From: Paenibacillus sp. FSL R7-0204 | GTDB taxonomy: Bacteria; Bacillota; Bacilli; Paenibacillales; Paenibacillaceae | Assembly (NCBI RefSeq): GCF_038002225.1 | Contig: NZ_JBBOCA010000001.1 | Location: forward strand, 1,798,001 to 1,862,000 | Direction: 5' to 3' | Length of the DNA stretch: 64,000 nt | Program-made: the position numbers and the translations under genes | The notes under the pieces: model-generated | The model's database searches: none | What the model was told of the DNA's origin: nothing | Seen by the model: the letters and a program-made list of their open reading frames with translations, nothing else | Shown: positions 1-8,188 of the stretch, piece after piece | How positions within the stretch are numbered: the first letter of the stretch is position 1 | Layout: the number at the start of each line of letters is the position of its first letter

Positions 1-210
1 GACTTTAGTGAAAAACAAATAACAAAACATGAAGATGGATCTTTTACTGTTAATGCATCCATGCCCGAAGGAGATTGGCTTTCAAATTACTTTCTCTCTT
101 ATGGCCCGATTATTGAAGCGATGGAGCCTGAAAGTCTACGGGATGCTGTGATGAGCAAGATAGAGGTGATGATAGGGAATTTGAATCGAAAGGGTGGCCC
201 TGCCTTATGA
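1..210 (+). CDS. WYL-domain transcriptional regulator, C-terminal end (partial)
   Basis: This is the last 69 codons of a gene whose start lies outside the window; frame 1 is open from the first base to a TGA at 208-210. The visible part contains DWLSNYFLSYGP followed by IIEAMEPESLRDAVMSKI. That pattern is typical of the C-terminal (WCX) region of YafY/WYL-type regulators, in which an N-terminal winged helix binds DNA and the WYL/WCX region senses a ligand. The DNA-binding part cannot be seen, so the target and effector are unknown. A strong terminator begins at the stop codon. Family assignment rests only on this short tail. Confidence 0.7.
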   Translation, partial: DFSEKQITKHEDGSFTVNASMPEGDWLSNYFLSYGPIIEAMEPESLRDAVMSKIEVMIGNLNRKGGPAL

Positions 211-234
211 GACCCCTAGGGTCTCTTTTTTTTT
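209..234 (+). terminator. Rho-independent terminator after WYL gene
   Basis: A perfect 7-bp stem, GAGACCC/GGGTCTC, with a CTA loop is followed by nine T. It overlaps the stop codon of the WYL gene. A near-identical copy stands at 2083-2108, at the start of the second copy of the duplicated receptor segment. Confidence 0.9.
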
Positions 235-268
235 GCCCTTATGGCAAACGGGTTGCCTGTAGTTCACG

Positions 269-281
269 GATTAGACTAATC
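269..281. promoter_or_regulatory. Palindromic operator candidate upstream of receptor copy 1
   Basis: GATTAGACTAATC is a perfect 6-bp inverted repeat around a central A, 17 bp upstream of the -35 box of the receptor promoter. Copy 2 has GATTGTACTAATC at the equivalent place (2140-2152). Position and symmetry suggest a binding site for a dimeric regulator, possibly the receptor itself. This is inference. Confidence 0.4.
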
Positions 282-298
282 TGCAGCAGTCTACGTTA

Positions 299-327
299 TT
301 GACCATTGGAATAATGTGACATATTAT
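299..327 (+). promoter_or_regulatory. Sigma-A type promoter of receptor copy 1
   Basis: A TTGACC -35 box (299-304), a 17-bp spacer and a TATTAT -10 box (322-327) precede the receptor gene. The upstream in-frame GTG at 316 lies inside this promoter, so it cannot be the start. That supports the ATG at 376, which has its own ribosome binding site. Confidence 0.75.
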
Positions 328-375
328 TACAACTATAAAAGAAATTATATTGGATTCCAGTTAGGTGGTGTTTGC

Positions 376-1776
376 ATGGTCCCTACTACTAGAACTATGA
401 TACGTGATCTATTAGCGTTGCATTTGTCGCAGAAGGGAATGTCTATTCATCAATTTTCCATACAATCCGGAATTAATTCAGGAACGCTTAGCCGGATACT
501 TAGTGGTCATCAGCCCATTGCTATGAACCATCTGGAGCGAATCACCAAGGCGATGGATCTGCCAGAGGATCATTTCTATAGCTTATATGTGGATGAATGT
601 TTCTATTTCTCGTCACCCACTTGGCGGCGTCTGCGGCCTTTTCTTGTGCGGTCGGCTGAGCTGGGCCGTCTGGATTGCGTTGAACAGGTGGTTCAGAATC
701 TGCTGGAGAATCTGGTCTATGCCCCCATGCTGTTCGAAGTGGCTGAAGGACTGTTTCAAGAGGGGCTGTGGCAGGCTGCCGAATTATTGTATAAGAATGT
801 GAGTGTCAGTGAGAAGTATCAGAATTCCGAGAGACTCGCGTTATGCCAATACCGTCTATTCCGAATCGCCATTGGTGATGACCAGACGAAGAATTTGCAG
901 GCTGCGCATCTCTTCGAATGTTACCTGGACCGGCTGGATGAAGCGGATCAGTTAGATGGATTGAAGCATCTCGCTCATGTATATGTTTCATTGAACAACT
1001 GGCTTAAGGTGGATGAGTTGGCAAAGCAAATGCAGCAATTAGCGACTCTTCGTTATAATCTCCAGCGTCAGTCGGACCGCAGAGAGAGTAACGAGGAAAA
1101 AACTGAGAAACCACTGTACTTCTACATCTTGTACGCACAGCTTATCCGTTCATATGTGTGTGAACAAATAGGAGACTACCCATCGGCATTAGATTGGGTG
1201 TCCCTCTATATGGATGGAAGCTGGATACAGGAAGACGATGGAGAAGTGAAGCGGACTGTGGCTCAGTTCCATGAGTGGGGTACCGCAAACAGACTACTCT
1301 ATCGAGTGATGCAAGGACAACACGAGGCGCTCTCTGAATATGTTGAATATATCTCCCACCGGACAGATGAGATATTTACAGCGTTATACAGTATTGTCAT
1401 ATCGGCTAACCGCTACAATTGGAATGTTGATTATATTCTGGAGCGATTTGCTGCCTATATTCCTTACCGGACGTATTCTACAGAATTTGGCGATTATAAT
1501 CGGCAGGTTATGTTGGACCAACACACTCAATTCCTTGCTGAAATGGCAGCCTATTATTTACATAATGAACGTGAAGAAGGTATTAGATTCATCCTACAAA
1601 GTTTGGAATCGTCTGCTAGAATCAATGATGAGAGAAATATTATCAAATGTGTTGATCTATTCGAACAGCATCGGCATCTGGCAGGTGAAGAAGAGCAAGA
1701 GCAATACAAACTTCTAATTAGAGAGGTGCAGGTTTCACATGAACAGAAAATTTATCAAGCTTCTAGCTTCCTGTAG
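376..1776 (+). CDS. AloR-like RRNPP quorum-sensing receptor (HTH-TPR), copy 1
   Basis: A 466-residue cytoplasmic regulator. Residues about 6-65 form an XRE-type helix-turn-helix (QSGINSGTLSRILSGHQ), and the rest is helical with TPR-like repeats, as in the RRNPP family (Rap, NprR, PlcR, AimR and the Paenibacillus AloR receptors). Such receptors bind a re-imported short peptide and change DNA binding. The start at ATG 376 is chosen because AGGTGG precedes it and the longer frame begins inside the promoter. Its 3' end overlaps a small gene for a secreted peptide (1739-1882), the usual receptor/pro-peptide arrangement. It is 466 aa against 452 aa for copy 2. Assignment to the AloR subgroup is inference from architecture and the peptide; the RRNPP class is fairly secure. 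Confidence 0.8.
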   Translation: MVPTTRTMIRDLLALHLSQKGMSIHQFSIQSGINSGTLSRILSGHQPIAMNHLERITKAMDLPEDHFYSLYVDECFYFSSPTWRRLRPFLVRSAELGRLDCVEQVVQNLLENLVYAPMLFEVAEGLFQEGLWQAAELLYKNVSVSEKYQNSERLALCQYRLFRIAIGDDQTKNLQAAHLFECYLDRLDEADQLDGLKHLAHVYVSLNNWLKVDELAKQMQQLATLRYNLQRQSDRRESNEEKTEKPLYFYILYAQLIRSYVCEQIGDYPSALDWVSLYMDGSWIQEDDGEVKRTVAQFHEWGTANRLLYRVMQGQHEALSEYVEYISHRTDEIFTALYSIVISANRYNWNVDYILERFAAYIPYRTYSTEFGDYNRQVMLDQHTQFLAEMAAYYLHNEREEGIRFILQSLESSARINDERNIIKCVDLFEQHRHLAGEEEQEQYKLLIREVQVSHEQKIYQASSFL

Positions 1777-1882
1777 TCTGGCTATTGCAATTATTATACC
1801 GGTTGCTACTACTGAGACCGTAGCAAATATCAGCATTCAAAGTTTTATTCAAACTATGGGCCACGGTATAGGTGGCGGTTGA
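1739..1882 (+). CDS. AloP-like signalling pro-peptide
   Basis: A 47-residue ORF begins inside the receptor gene (ATG 1739; AGAGGTG about 10 nt upstream) and ends 106 nt past the receptor stop. It has a classical export signal: MNRKFIKLLAS, then the hydrophobic run CSLAIAIIIPVA. A short tail ends in QTMGHGIGGG. Small size, signal sequence, overlap with an RRNPP receptor and a Gly/His-rich C-terminus fit the pro-peptides of RRNPP systems, which are secreted, trimmed to the last 5-10 residues and taken up again by an oligopeptide permease. From memory, a mature Paenibacillus Alo peptide has a similar His-Gly-rich end. The exact cleavage point cannot be read from the sequence. Confidence 0.7.
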   Translation: MNRKFIKLLASCSLAIAIIIPVATTETVANISIQSFIQTMGHGIGGG

Positions 1883-1990
1883 TGCTTACTGGGCAGCAGC
1901 GTTATTTTGATGATTGGCAATGCCTTCGGCTACAATGGCCCGGAAGCTAAGGGTTCGTTGGAGCAGATCAAGCGCTGGTTCCTCAGGTAA
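1883..1990 (+). pseudogene. Coding-like segment in frame after the peptide stop codon
   Basis: Directly after the TGA of the peptide gene the same frame stays open for 35 codons to a TAA at 1988. It reads as a hydrophobic stretch (LLGSSVILMIGNAFGY) followed by a charged amphipathic tail (EAKGSLEQIKRWF). It has no ribosome binding site of its own. It may be the remnant of a small membrane protein once continuous with, or fused to, the peptide frame. I do not recognise the family with certainty. Confidence 0.3.
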
Positions 1991-2082
1991 CGGGGTACGA
2001 GGACTGGCAATGGGTGAAGCTGTGGTAACACCGGTGGAAGAAACGGCTACGCAAATGTGATATCGGATGACAGAGACCTTAC

Positions 2083-2108
2083 GAGACCCCTAGGGTCTCT
2101 ATTTTTTT
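2083..2108 (+). terminator. Second copy of the GAGACCC terminator
   Basis: The same 7-bp GAGACCC/GGGTCTC stem with CTA loop, followed by TATTTTTTT. It marks the left edge of the second receptor copy and would end transcription from the first receptor/peptide unit. Confidence 0.85.
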
Positions 2109-2169
2109 GCCATCATGGCAAACGGGTTGCCAGTTCACGGATTGTACTAATCTGCAGCATTCTAAATTA

Positions 2170-2198
2170 TTGACGATTGGAATAATGTGACATATTAT
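2170..2198 (+). promoter_or_regulatory. Sigma-A type promoter of receptor copy 2
   Basis: TTGACG (2170-2175), 17-bp spacer, TATTAT (2193-2198), at the same place as in copy 1. The palindrome-like GATTGTACTAATC lies upstream at 2140-2152. The in-frame GTG at 2187 lies inside the promoter, which supports ATG 2247 as start. Confidence 0.7.
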
Positions 2199-2246
2199 TA
2201 CAACTATAAAAGAAATTATATTGGATTCCAGTTAGGTGGTGTTTGC

Positions 2247-3605
2247 ATGGTCTCTACTAGAACTATGATTCGCGATCAATTAGCGTTGTATTTGTCGCAG
2301 AAGGGAATGCCTATTAATCAATTCTCGGGACAATCCGGAATTAATTCAGGAACGCTTAGCCGGATACTAAGTGGTCACCAGCCCATTGCGATGAACCATC
2401 TGGAGCGAATTACCAAGGCGATGGATCTGCCGGAGGATCATTTCTATAGCTTTTACGTGGATGAATGTTTCTATTTCTCGTCACCCACCTGGCGGCGTCT
2501 GCGGCCTTTTCTTGTGCGCTCGGCTGAACTGGGCCGTCTGGATTGCGTTGAGCAGGTGGTTCAGAATCTGCTGGAGAATCTGGTCTATGCCCCCATGCTG
2601 TTCGAAGTGGCTGAAGGACTGTTTCAAGAGGGGCTGTGGCAGGCTGCCGAATTATTGTATAAGAATGTGAGTGTCAGTGAGAAGTATCAGAATTCCGAGA
2701 GACTCGCGTTATGCCAATACCGTCTATTCCGAATCGCCATTGGTGACGACCAGACGCGGAATTTGCAGGCGGCGTATATCTTCGAAGGTTACCTGGACCG
2801 GCTGGATGAAGCGGATCAATTGGACGGGGTGAATCATTTGGGTCATGTCTATGGTTCAATGAATCAGTGGCATAAGGTGGATGAACTGGCGAAGAAGATG
2901 CTGCAATTAGCAACTCTTCGTTATAATCTCCAGCGGCAGTCTAACCGTAGAGAGAGTGACGAGAAAAAAACCGAAAAACCCCTATACTTCTATATCCTGT
3001 ATGCACAGCTTATCCGTTCAACTGTGTGTGAGGAATTAGGAGACTTCAATTCGGCATTAGATTGGGTGTCCCTCTATATGGATGGGAACTGGATACAGGA
3101 AAACAATGAAGAAGTGAAGCGAACTGTAGCTCAGTTCCAGGAGTGGGGTACCGCAAACAGGCTGCTTTATCGGGTAATGGGAGGACAATATGAGGCGCTC
3201 TCTGACTATGTTGCATATATATCCGATCGACCAGATGAGATATTTATAGCGTTATACAATATTATCTTGTCGGCTAACCGCTATGACTGGAATGTTGATT
3301 CTATTCTGGAGCGTTTTGCTGCCTATCTCCCTTGCCGTACTAATCTTGCAGAATATGGGATTCTTCATAACAAACAAATCATAACCAACCAATACACTCA
3401 ATTCCTTGCTGAATTAGCAGCCTATTATTTAAATAACAAGCGCAAAGAAGGAATTGGATTTATCCTGCAAAGCTTGGAATCGTCCGCTAGAATCAATAAC
3501 GAGAGCAATGTAATCAAATGTGTCGATCTGTTCGGGCAGCATCGGAATCAAGCAAATGAAGAAGAGAACGAACAATACAAAGTTCAGATTGGAGCATACC
3601 TATAA
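2247..3605 (+). CDS. AloR-like RRNPP receptor (HTH-TPR), copy 2, apparently orphan
   Basis: A 452-residue paralogue of the gene at 376-1776, with the same XRE-type helix-turn-helix (QSGINSGTLSRILSGHQ) and a TPR-like helical body. Start ATG 2247 has the same AGGTGG site and lies downstream of a promoter copy. The N-terminal half is almost identical to copy 1, whereas the C-terminal ligand-binding half carries many substitutions and a shorter end (EEENEQYKVQIGAYL). No secreted-peptide ORF follows within the next 120 nt. It may therefore answer to the peptide of copy 1, to another peptide elsewhere, or to none. The protein looks intact. Confidence 0.8.
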   Translation: MVSTRTMIRDQLALYLSQKGMPINQFSGQSGINSGTLSRILSGHQPIAMNHLERITKAMDLPEDHFYSFYVDECFYFSSPTWRRLRPFLVRSAELGRLDCVEQVVQNLLENLVYAPMLFEVAEGLFQEGLWQAAELLYKNVSVSEKYQNSERLALCQYRLFRIAIGDDQTRNLQAAYIFEGYLDRLDEADQLDGVNHLGHVYGSMNQWHKVDELAKKMLQLATLRYNLQRQSNRRESDEKKTEKPLYFYILYAQLIRSTVCEELGDFNSALDWVSLYMDGNWIQENNEEVKRTVAQFQEWGTANRLLYRVMGGQYEALSDYVAYISDRPDEIFIALYNIILSANRYDWNVDSILERFAAYLPCRTNLAEYGILHNKQIITNQYTQFLAELAAYYLNNKRKEGIGFILQSLESSARINNESNVIKCVDLFGQHRNQANEEENEQYKVQIGAYL

Positions 3606-3726
3606 AGTGTCTTTTTACAAAAAAAGTAATGCTATTCCCCCTTACCCTCCACAATGCGACAAACAAACCAGGTATCCCGGTCTATAATTAGGAGCAAATC
3701 TATTTATAGTCTGGGAGAAATGGACC

Positions 3727-3879
3727 ATGCCCAATTATTATTTTAGGGAAATGTGGACACCGCTGCGCTTGTTCGGGATCAGATTCTACCGGGATGACCA
3801 GGACCGGATGTGGATCAAGAAGGGGAAGCAGCGGCGGAAGCTGGTACGGAAAGGCGATAGTGACACGATGGAGACCTGA
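3727..3879 (+). CDS. Small basic protein of unknown function
   Basis: A 50-residue ORF (MPNYYFREMWTPLRLFGIRF ...) that starts at ATG 3727, 8 nt after GGGAGA, and ends in a terminator hairpin overlapping its stop. The product is rich in Arg/Lys and Tyr/Trp in its first half (RFYRDDQDRMWIKKGKQRRK) and has no signal peptide. I do not recognise it. The RBS, the terminator directly at the stop and the clean frame support a real small gene. Nothing in the surroundings tells its role. Confidence 0.45.
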   Translation: MPNYYFREMWTPLRLFGIRFYRDDQDRMWIKKGKQRRKLVRKGDSDTMET

Positions 3880-3898
3880 GGGTCTTCATCTTTTTTTT
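3871..3898 (+). terminator. Rho-independent terminator
   Basis: AGACC/GGTCT stem with a TGAG loop, followed after four bases by eight T. It overlaps the stop of the 50-aa ORF. Confidence 0.7.
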
Positions 3899-3977
3899 GC
3901 GGCGTCTTTTCTTTTTTTCCATGAAATGCAGGTGTATGATGGTTCAGTAGACTAGATAGAGAGAAGGAGATGCTGAT

Positions 3978-5762
3978 ATGTTGCCGAAGGAGAAAGTACA
4001 TAAGCTAAGAGAATGGATGGCGGAGCGCGGGATAGCGGCCTGTGTGGTATTAAGCGGGGATGCGCACTTAAGTGAATATGAGGGGGAGCACTGGAAAAGC
4101 CGCCGCTGGATTACCGGCTTCACCGGTTCCGCCGGAACGGCTGTGATCACGTTAGCGGATGCTGGCTTGTGGACGGATGGCAGGTACTATATTCAGGCGG
4201 AGCGGGAGCTTGCGGGCTCGGGCATCCGTATGTTCCGTATGGCTGAGCCGGGCGTCCCGCAATGGGATGAATGGCTGGCAGAGGAATTACCGCAAGGCGC
4301 ACGTATGGCCGTAGACGGCAGAACGTTGTCCGTAACCGCTATGAAGGGCTTGCAGGCCAAGTTCGCGGCGAAAGGGATTCAGACGATTACAGATCTCGAC
4401 CCGGTGGGGACGATATGGACGGACCGGCCAGCCATTCCGGCCGAGCCGCTAATGCTGCATGATGAAGAGTATGCAGGTCTCAGCCGGGTGGACAAGCTGG
4501 AGCAGGTCCGGCAGGGGATGAAGCGTAAGGGCGCTGATTATTATGTGCTGTCCGCGCTGGATGATCTGTGCTGGCTGTTCAACATCCGGGGACGGGATAT
4601 CCCGTTCAATCCGTATGTGACCGCTTTTGCCATTGTAGGGGTAGATCATGCAAGCTTGTTCGCCGGAGGACATAAGGCCACCCCGGAAGATAAGCAGACG
4701 CTGGCCCGGGATGGCGTGGAGATCAGGGAGTATGAGGACATCCTTCCGTTCCTGCAGACGCTCCCGGAAGCGGCTTCCGTGTTGTATGATCCGAACAAAA
4801 CCGGATATAGTCTGGCGGCGGCCATCCCGGAATCCGCTCATCCTATAGAAGCGCCGGGTCTTGTGGTGGCCCTTAAGTCGATCAAGAACGAGGTGGAGAT
4901 CCGTAATATCCGTGATGTCTATTTGAAGGACGCGGCCGCCTTGGTCGGACTGTTCAAATGGCTGCAGGAGACGGTTCCGCTCCGTCCGGTGACCGAGCTT
5001 GAAGCCGATGAGAAGGGGCTGGAGCTGCGGCGGCAGCAGCCGTTATTCGCTGAGCTAAGCTTCTCCAGTATCTCTGCCTACGGAGCGAATGCTGCGATGA
5101 TGCACTACTCGCCGTCCGCCGATCATCCGGTAGAGCTGGAAGCCAGAGGCCTGTATCTGCTGGATTCGGGCTCGCACTTCCAGAACGGGACAACGGATAT
5201 CACCCGCACGCTGGCGCTTGGCCCGCTGACGGATGAGGAGAAGAGAGATTTTACACTGGTGCTGAAGTCTGTGATTGCGCTGTCTACGGCCAAGTTCCTC
5301 TATGGCTCCACCGGATCTACCCTCGACATTCTCGCCCGGGGGCCGATGTGGGATCATGGCCTTGATTACAAGTGCGGAACCGGACATGGTGTGGGCTATT
5401 ACTCCAATGTGCATGAAGAGCCGCAGCGGTTCAGCTTTAAGCCGAATGAGGTCCGCCTGGAGCCTGGGATGATCATCACGGTGGAGCCGGGAGTCTATAA
5501 GGAAGGCCGTCATGGTATCCGTACAGAGAACACGCTGCTGATTACGGAGGATGTGACTACGGAGTTCGGTAGATTCCTGAAGTTTGAAGACCTATGTTAT
5601 TTGCCGATCGATACCCGGGCGATTGAGCCGTCTATGCTGAGCAGGGAGGAGCTGGACTGGGTGAACCACTATCATGCTGAGGTGTATGATAAGCTGGCTC
5701 CGCTGCTGGATGAGGAGCACCGGGCGTGGCTGAAGCGGGAGACGGCGGCGTTGGTGTTGTGA
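3978..5762 (+). CDS. Xaa-Pro aminopeptidase (aminopeptidase P, M24B)
   Basis: A 594-residue cytoplasmic metallopeptidase that removes N-terminal residues preceding proline. Two creatinase-type N-terminal domains (about 1-300) precede a pita-bread M24 catalytic domain. The five metal ligands are visible: Asp in LLDSGSHFQNGTTDITRT (two Asp), His in GTGHGVGYY, Glu in VEPGVY and Glu in RTENTLL. At about 600 residues with a C-terminal extension it resembles the eukaryotic-type long aminopeptidase P rather than the 350-aa YqhT form. Start ATG 3978 follows AAGGAG by 9 nt. It stands alone between terminators. Confidence 0.9.
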   Translation: MLPKEKVHKLREWMAERGIAACVVLSGDAHLSEYEGEHWKSRRWITGFTGSAGTAVITLADAGLWTDGRYYIQAERELAGSGIRMFRMAEPGVPQWDEWLAEELPQGARMAVDGRTLSVTAMKGLQAKFAAKGIQTITDLDPVGTIWTDRPAIPAEPLMLHDEEYAGLSRVDKLEQVRQGMKRKGADYYVLSALDDLCWLFNIRGRDIPFNPYVTAFAIVGVDHASLFAGGHKATPEDKQTLARDGVEIREYEDILPFLQTLPEAASVLYDPNKTGYSLAAAIPESAHPIEAPGLVVALKSIKNEVEIRNIRDVYLKDAAALVGLFKWLQETVPLRPVTELEADEKGLELRRQQPLFAELSFSSISAYGANAAMMHYSPSADHPVELEARGLYLLDSGSHFQNGTTDITRTLALGPLTDEEKRDFTLVLKSVIALSTAKFLYGSTGSTLDILARGPMWDHGLDYKCGTGHGVGYYSNVHEEPQRFSFKPNEVRLEPGMIITVEPGVYKEGRHGIRTENTLLITEDVTTEFGRFLKFEDLCYLPIDTRAIEPSMLSREELDWVNHYHAEVYDKLAPLLDEEHRAWLKRETAALVL

Positions 5763-5910
5763 GGAAAATATTTTATATCTTAGGAACTATTACCTTGGTA
5801 CTAATTGGAGTATAATTGTCTCTGCGAGTCTAGCAGGCTGCTCTCTTAAGCATATTAATAGAAGAGTGGACGGCCGGGGCTGCTTACTATGGTTGGGGGC
5901 GATGAGTGTG

Positions 5911-8100
5911 ATGGCGAGAAGATGGAGAGTAGTATCGGCATGGGTGATGCTGCTGAGTATGCTGTGCGGGGGAGTGGCTAGTGCGGCAACGGTTGTAGAG
6001 CAGAAGACGTCTTATGTATTCGTGGATGTGAAGACCACATACTGGGCCAATGAAGCGATACAAAGTATGGCGAATCAAGGCATTATTACGGGGAACCCGG
6101 ACGGGTCCTTTAAGCCTGAAGCGGCAATTACCAGAGAGCAGTTAGCCAAGCTGATTACATTGACCTTTGGACTTGATTTGGTCTCGGATGGAACGCAGAC
6201 ATTCTCGGATGTGGCTCCCTCCTCCTGGGCCTACAAATATGTGGAGACAGCCAAGGATTACCTGACCGGGTATTTTCCAGTGAAAGGCAAGCCGTTCTTC
6301 GATCCTCAGGCAAGCGCTACACGTGAAGATGTGGCTGTTGCCTTGGTACGTGCAATGGGGCTGGAGACGGATAATGTAGATGCGGACAACATTCTGCAGT
6401 ACAGATTCGATGACTATGAGGATGTGACCCCTCAACTGGCGAAGGAAGTAGCGGTGGCTGTGGAGAATAAGCTGATTCAGGGCTTCCCGGACGGAACCTT
6501 CGGGCCGACTAGTCCGATTAACCGGGCTTCTGTAGCTACTTTGCTGTACCGCGTACTGAAGTCCTCCTATACTACCGCAACACAGGATGTGAAGCTGGAC
6601 GTACAGGTGCCGGCACAGGTGTCGGACAGAACGGTCAAGCTTACGGGCAAAGTGAATGCGGACGCCAAGGTGTATATCAACGATGAAGAAGTAGAGAATG
6701 AGAATGGCTCTTTTGCCGAGGCGTATGATCTGGATGGGGGAGAGAAGGTCTACGAATTTGTCTTCAAGGCGGTTCTGCCGAACGGACGCTCGAATACAGT
6801 GACGAAGCAGGTGACCTATCAGACCTCCGGGCCGCAGCTTACCGTGCAGGCTCCTGAGACGTCCAATCAGCTTACGGCCAAAATCACCGGTAAAGTCAAG
6901 GACAGCGGCGATATGAATCCGGAAGTTACGGTTAATGATAAGACCGCCTATGTGGCTTACAACGGGGAATTCAGTGCGGATGTGACGCTGAAGGAAGGCG
7001 TTAACAAGATCGTGGTGACCGCAACGAATAAATATGATAAAAAAGCTGTGGTAGAGAAGCAGATTGTCGTGACCTTGGGCGGGCCTGTACTGACTCTGGA
7101 TCTGATCCCGGAGAACAGCACCAGCAAGACGGTTACCCTGAGCGGAAAAGCGACCGACAAGAATGACAGCTATCCGAAGATCTATATAAATGATCAACTT
7201 GTAGGCGAATACGGCTCCTTCAACAAGACAGTAACGCTGAAAGAAGGGGCGAATACGTTTAACTTCAAGGCTACGAACAGCTTGGGCAAAAGCTCAGCGG
7301 TTATTACCAAGGTAATCACCTTTAATGTAGACGGACCTGTGCTGTCGCTCGATCAGATCCCGGAGACCAGCAGCAGCAAGACGGTAACCCTCAGTGGTAA
7401 AGCGACTGACAAGAATGACAGCTATCCGAAGATTTACATGAATGACGAACTTGTAGGGGAATATGGCTCCTTCAACAAGTCAGTAACGCTCAAAGAAGGA
7501 GTGAATACGTTCACCTTCAAGGCTGTTAACAGTCTGGGTAAAAGTTCGGCCGCTGCCACCAAAACGATTACCTTTGCTGTGGACAGTCCCGTGCTGACGC
7601 TTGATCTGATCCCCGAGACGAGCAGCGGCAAGACGGTTACCTTAAGCGGTAAGGCTAGTGACAAGAATGATAGCTATCCTAAGATCTACATGAACGACGC
7701 ACTCGTAGGCGAATATGGATCCTTCAACAAGACGGTAACGCTCCAAGAAGGAACGAATACGTTTACCTTCAAAGCGACTAACAGCTTGGGCAAAAGCTCG
7801 GAGTCTGTGACCAAGACTATTACTTTTAACGTGAGTGAGCCGGTGCTGAAGCTGGATTATATTCCTGAGACGACCAAGACGAAACAGCTTACCTTGACTG
7901 GGAGTGTCACGGATGCAAACGACAGCAGTCCCAAAGTCTATCTGAATGACAAACTGATCAGCAGCTATGGCAGCTTCTATGAGTCGGTGACGCTGACAGA
8001 GGGCAGTAATACGTTCGTATTCAAGGTGACCAACAGCTTCGGTAAGATGGTTACAGTTGAGAAGACGGTGGTTTATACGCCGGAGGAGAGTAAAGAGTAA
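5911..8100 (+). CDS. SLH-domain surface protein with Ig-like repeats
   Basis: An exported cell-surface protein of about 729 residues. A signal peptide (MARRWRVVSAWVMLLS ... ASA) is followed by three SLH motifs in roughly the first 200 residues (for example FVDVKTTYWANEAI and FPDGTFGPTSPINR), which bind secondary cell-wall polymer. Two divergent and then four nearly identical 84-residue beta-sandwich repeats follow (see 7081-8088). Each repeat has KTVTLSGKATDKNDSYPKIY and GEYGSFN. Starts at GTG 5866 or ATG 5902 are possible; 5911 gives the most typical signal peptide. No catalytic domain is visible, so it may be an adhesin or a spacer-like surface layer component. It ends at a bidirectional terminator. 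Confidence 0.8.
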   Translation: MARRWRVVSAWVMLLSMLCGGVASAATVVEQKTSYVFVDVKTTYWANEAIQSMANQGIITGNPDGSFKPEAAITREQLAKLITLTFGLDLVSDGTQTFSDVAPSSWAYKYVETAKDYLTGYFPVKGKPFFDPQASATREDVAVALVRAMGLETDNVDADNILQYRFDDYEDVTPQLAKEVAVAVENKLIQGFPDGTFGPTSPINRASVATLLYRVLKSSYTTATQDVKLDVQVPAQVSDRTVKLTGKVNADAKVYINDEEVENENGSFAEAYDLDGGEKVYEFVFKAVLPNGRSNTVTKQVTYQTSGPQLTVQAPETSNQLTAKITGKVKDSGDMNPEVTVNDKTAYVAYNGEFSADVTLKEGVNKIVVTATNKYDKKAVVEKQIVVTLGGPVLTLDLIPENSTSKTVTLSGKATDKNDSYPKIYINDQLVGEYGSFNKTVTLKEGANTFNFKATNSLGKSSAVITKVITFNVDGPVLSLDQIPETSSSKTVTLSGKATDKNDSYPKIYMNDELVGEYGSFNKSVTLKEGVNTFTFKAVNSLGKSSAAATKTITFAVDSPVLTLDLIPETSSGKTVTLSGKASDKNDSYPKIYMNDALVGEYGSFNKTVTLQEGTNTFTFKATNSLGKSSESVTKTITFNVSEPVLKLDYIPETTKTKQLTLTGSVTDANDSSPKVYLNDKLISSYGSFYESVTLTEGSNTFVFKVTNSFGKMVTVEKTVVYTPEESKE
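7081..8088 (+). repeat. Four tandem 252-bp coding repeats (84 aa)
   Basis: Units begin at 7081, 7333, 7585 and 7837, each encoding (G/S/E)PVL.LD.IPE ... TKTITF. The first three are close to identical; the last is more divergent. Exact 252-bp spacing suggests recent unequal duplication and makes the copy number likely to vary between strains. Confidence 0.9.
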
Positions 8101-8116
8101 GTAGAGGAAAAATAAC

Positions 8117-8162
8117 AATAACCCGCAGCGCCGGAGTCATCACTTCCGGTCTGCGGGTTATT
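8117..8162. terminator. Bidirectional terminator between convergent genes
   Basis: A 12-bp stem AATAACCCGCAG/CTGCGGGTTATT encloses an inner GCCGGA/TTCCGG hairpin, with A/T-rich flanks on both sides. It serves the SLH gene (+) and the histidine kinase gene (-). Confidence 0.85.
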
Positions 8163-8188
8163 TATGCTGCCGTTATGGAGCGGGCGGT

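Larger units (their letters stand above)
209..1722 (+). repeat. Direct repeat copy 1: terminator, promoter and receptor gene
   Basis: The segment from the terminator hairpin through the promoter and nearly the whole receptor gene recurs at 2083-3597, about 1.87 kb downstream in the same orientation. The upstream region and the central coding block are almost identical. The last third of the gene has diverged, and the peptide gene that follows copy 1 is absent after copy 2. Confidence 0.9.
2083..3597 (+). repeat. Direct repeat copy 2: terminator, promoter and receptor gene
   Basis: Second copy of the segment at 209-1722. Terminator, palindrome, promoter and N-terminal half of the gene are nearly identical. 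The block from DECFYFSS to GDDQT (about 95 residues) is the same in both proteins, while the C-terminal TPR half differs at many positions. Confidence 0.9.

Noticed and set aside
316..375. Longer N-terminus of the first receptor from GTG 316 (and GTG 2187 for the second)
   Set aside because: These codons lie inside the TTGAC-17-TATTAT promoter, and a good ribosome binding site precedes the internal ATG.
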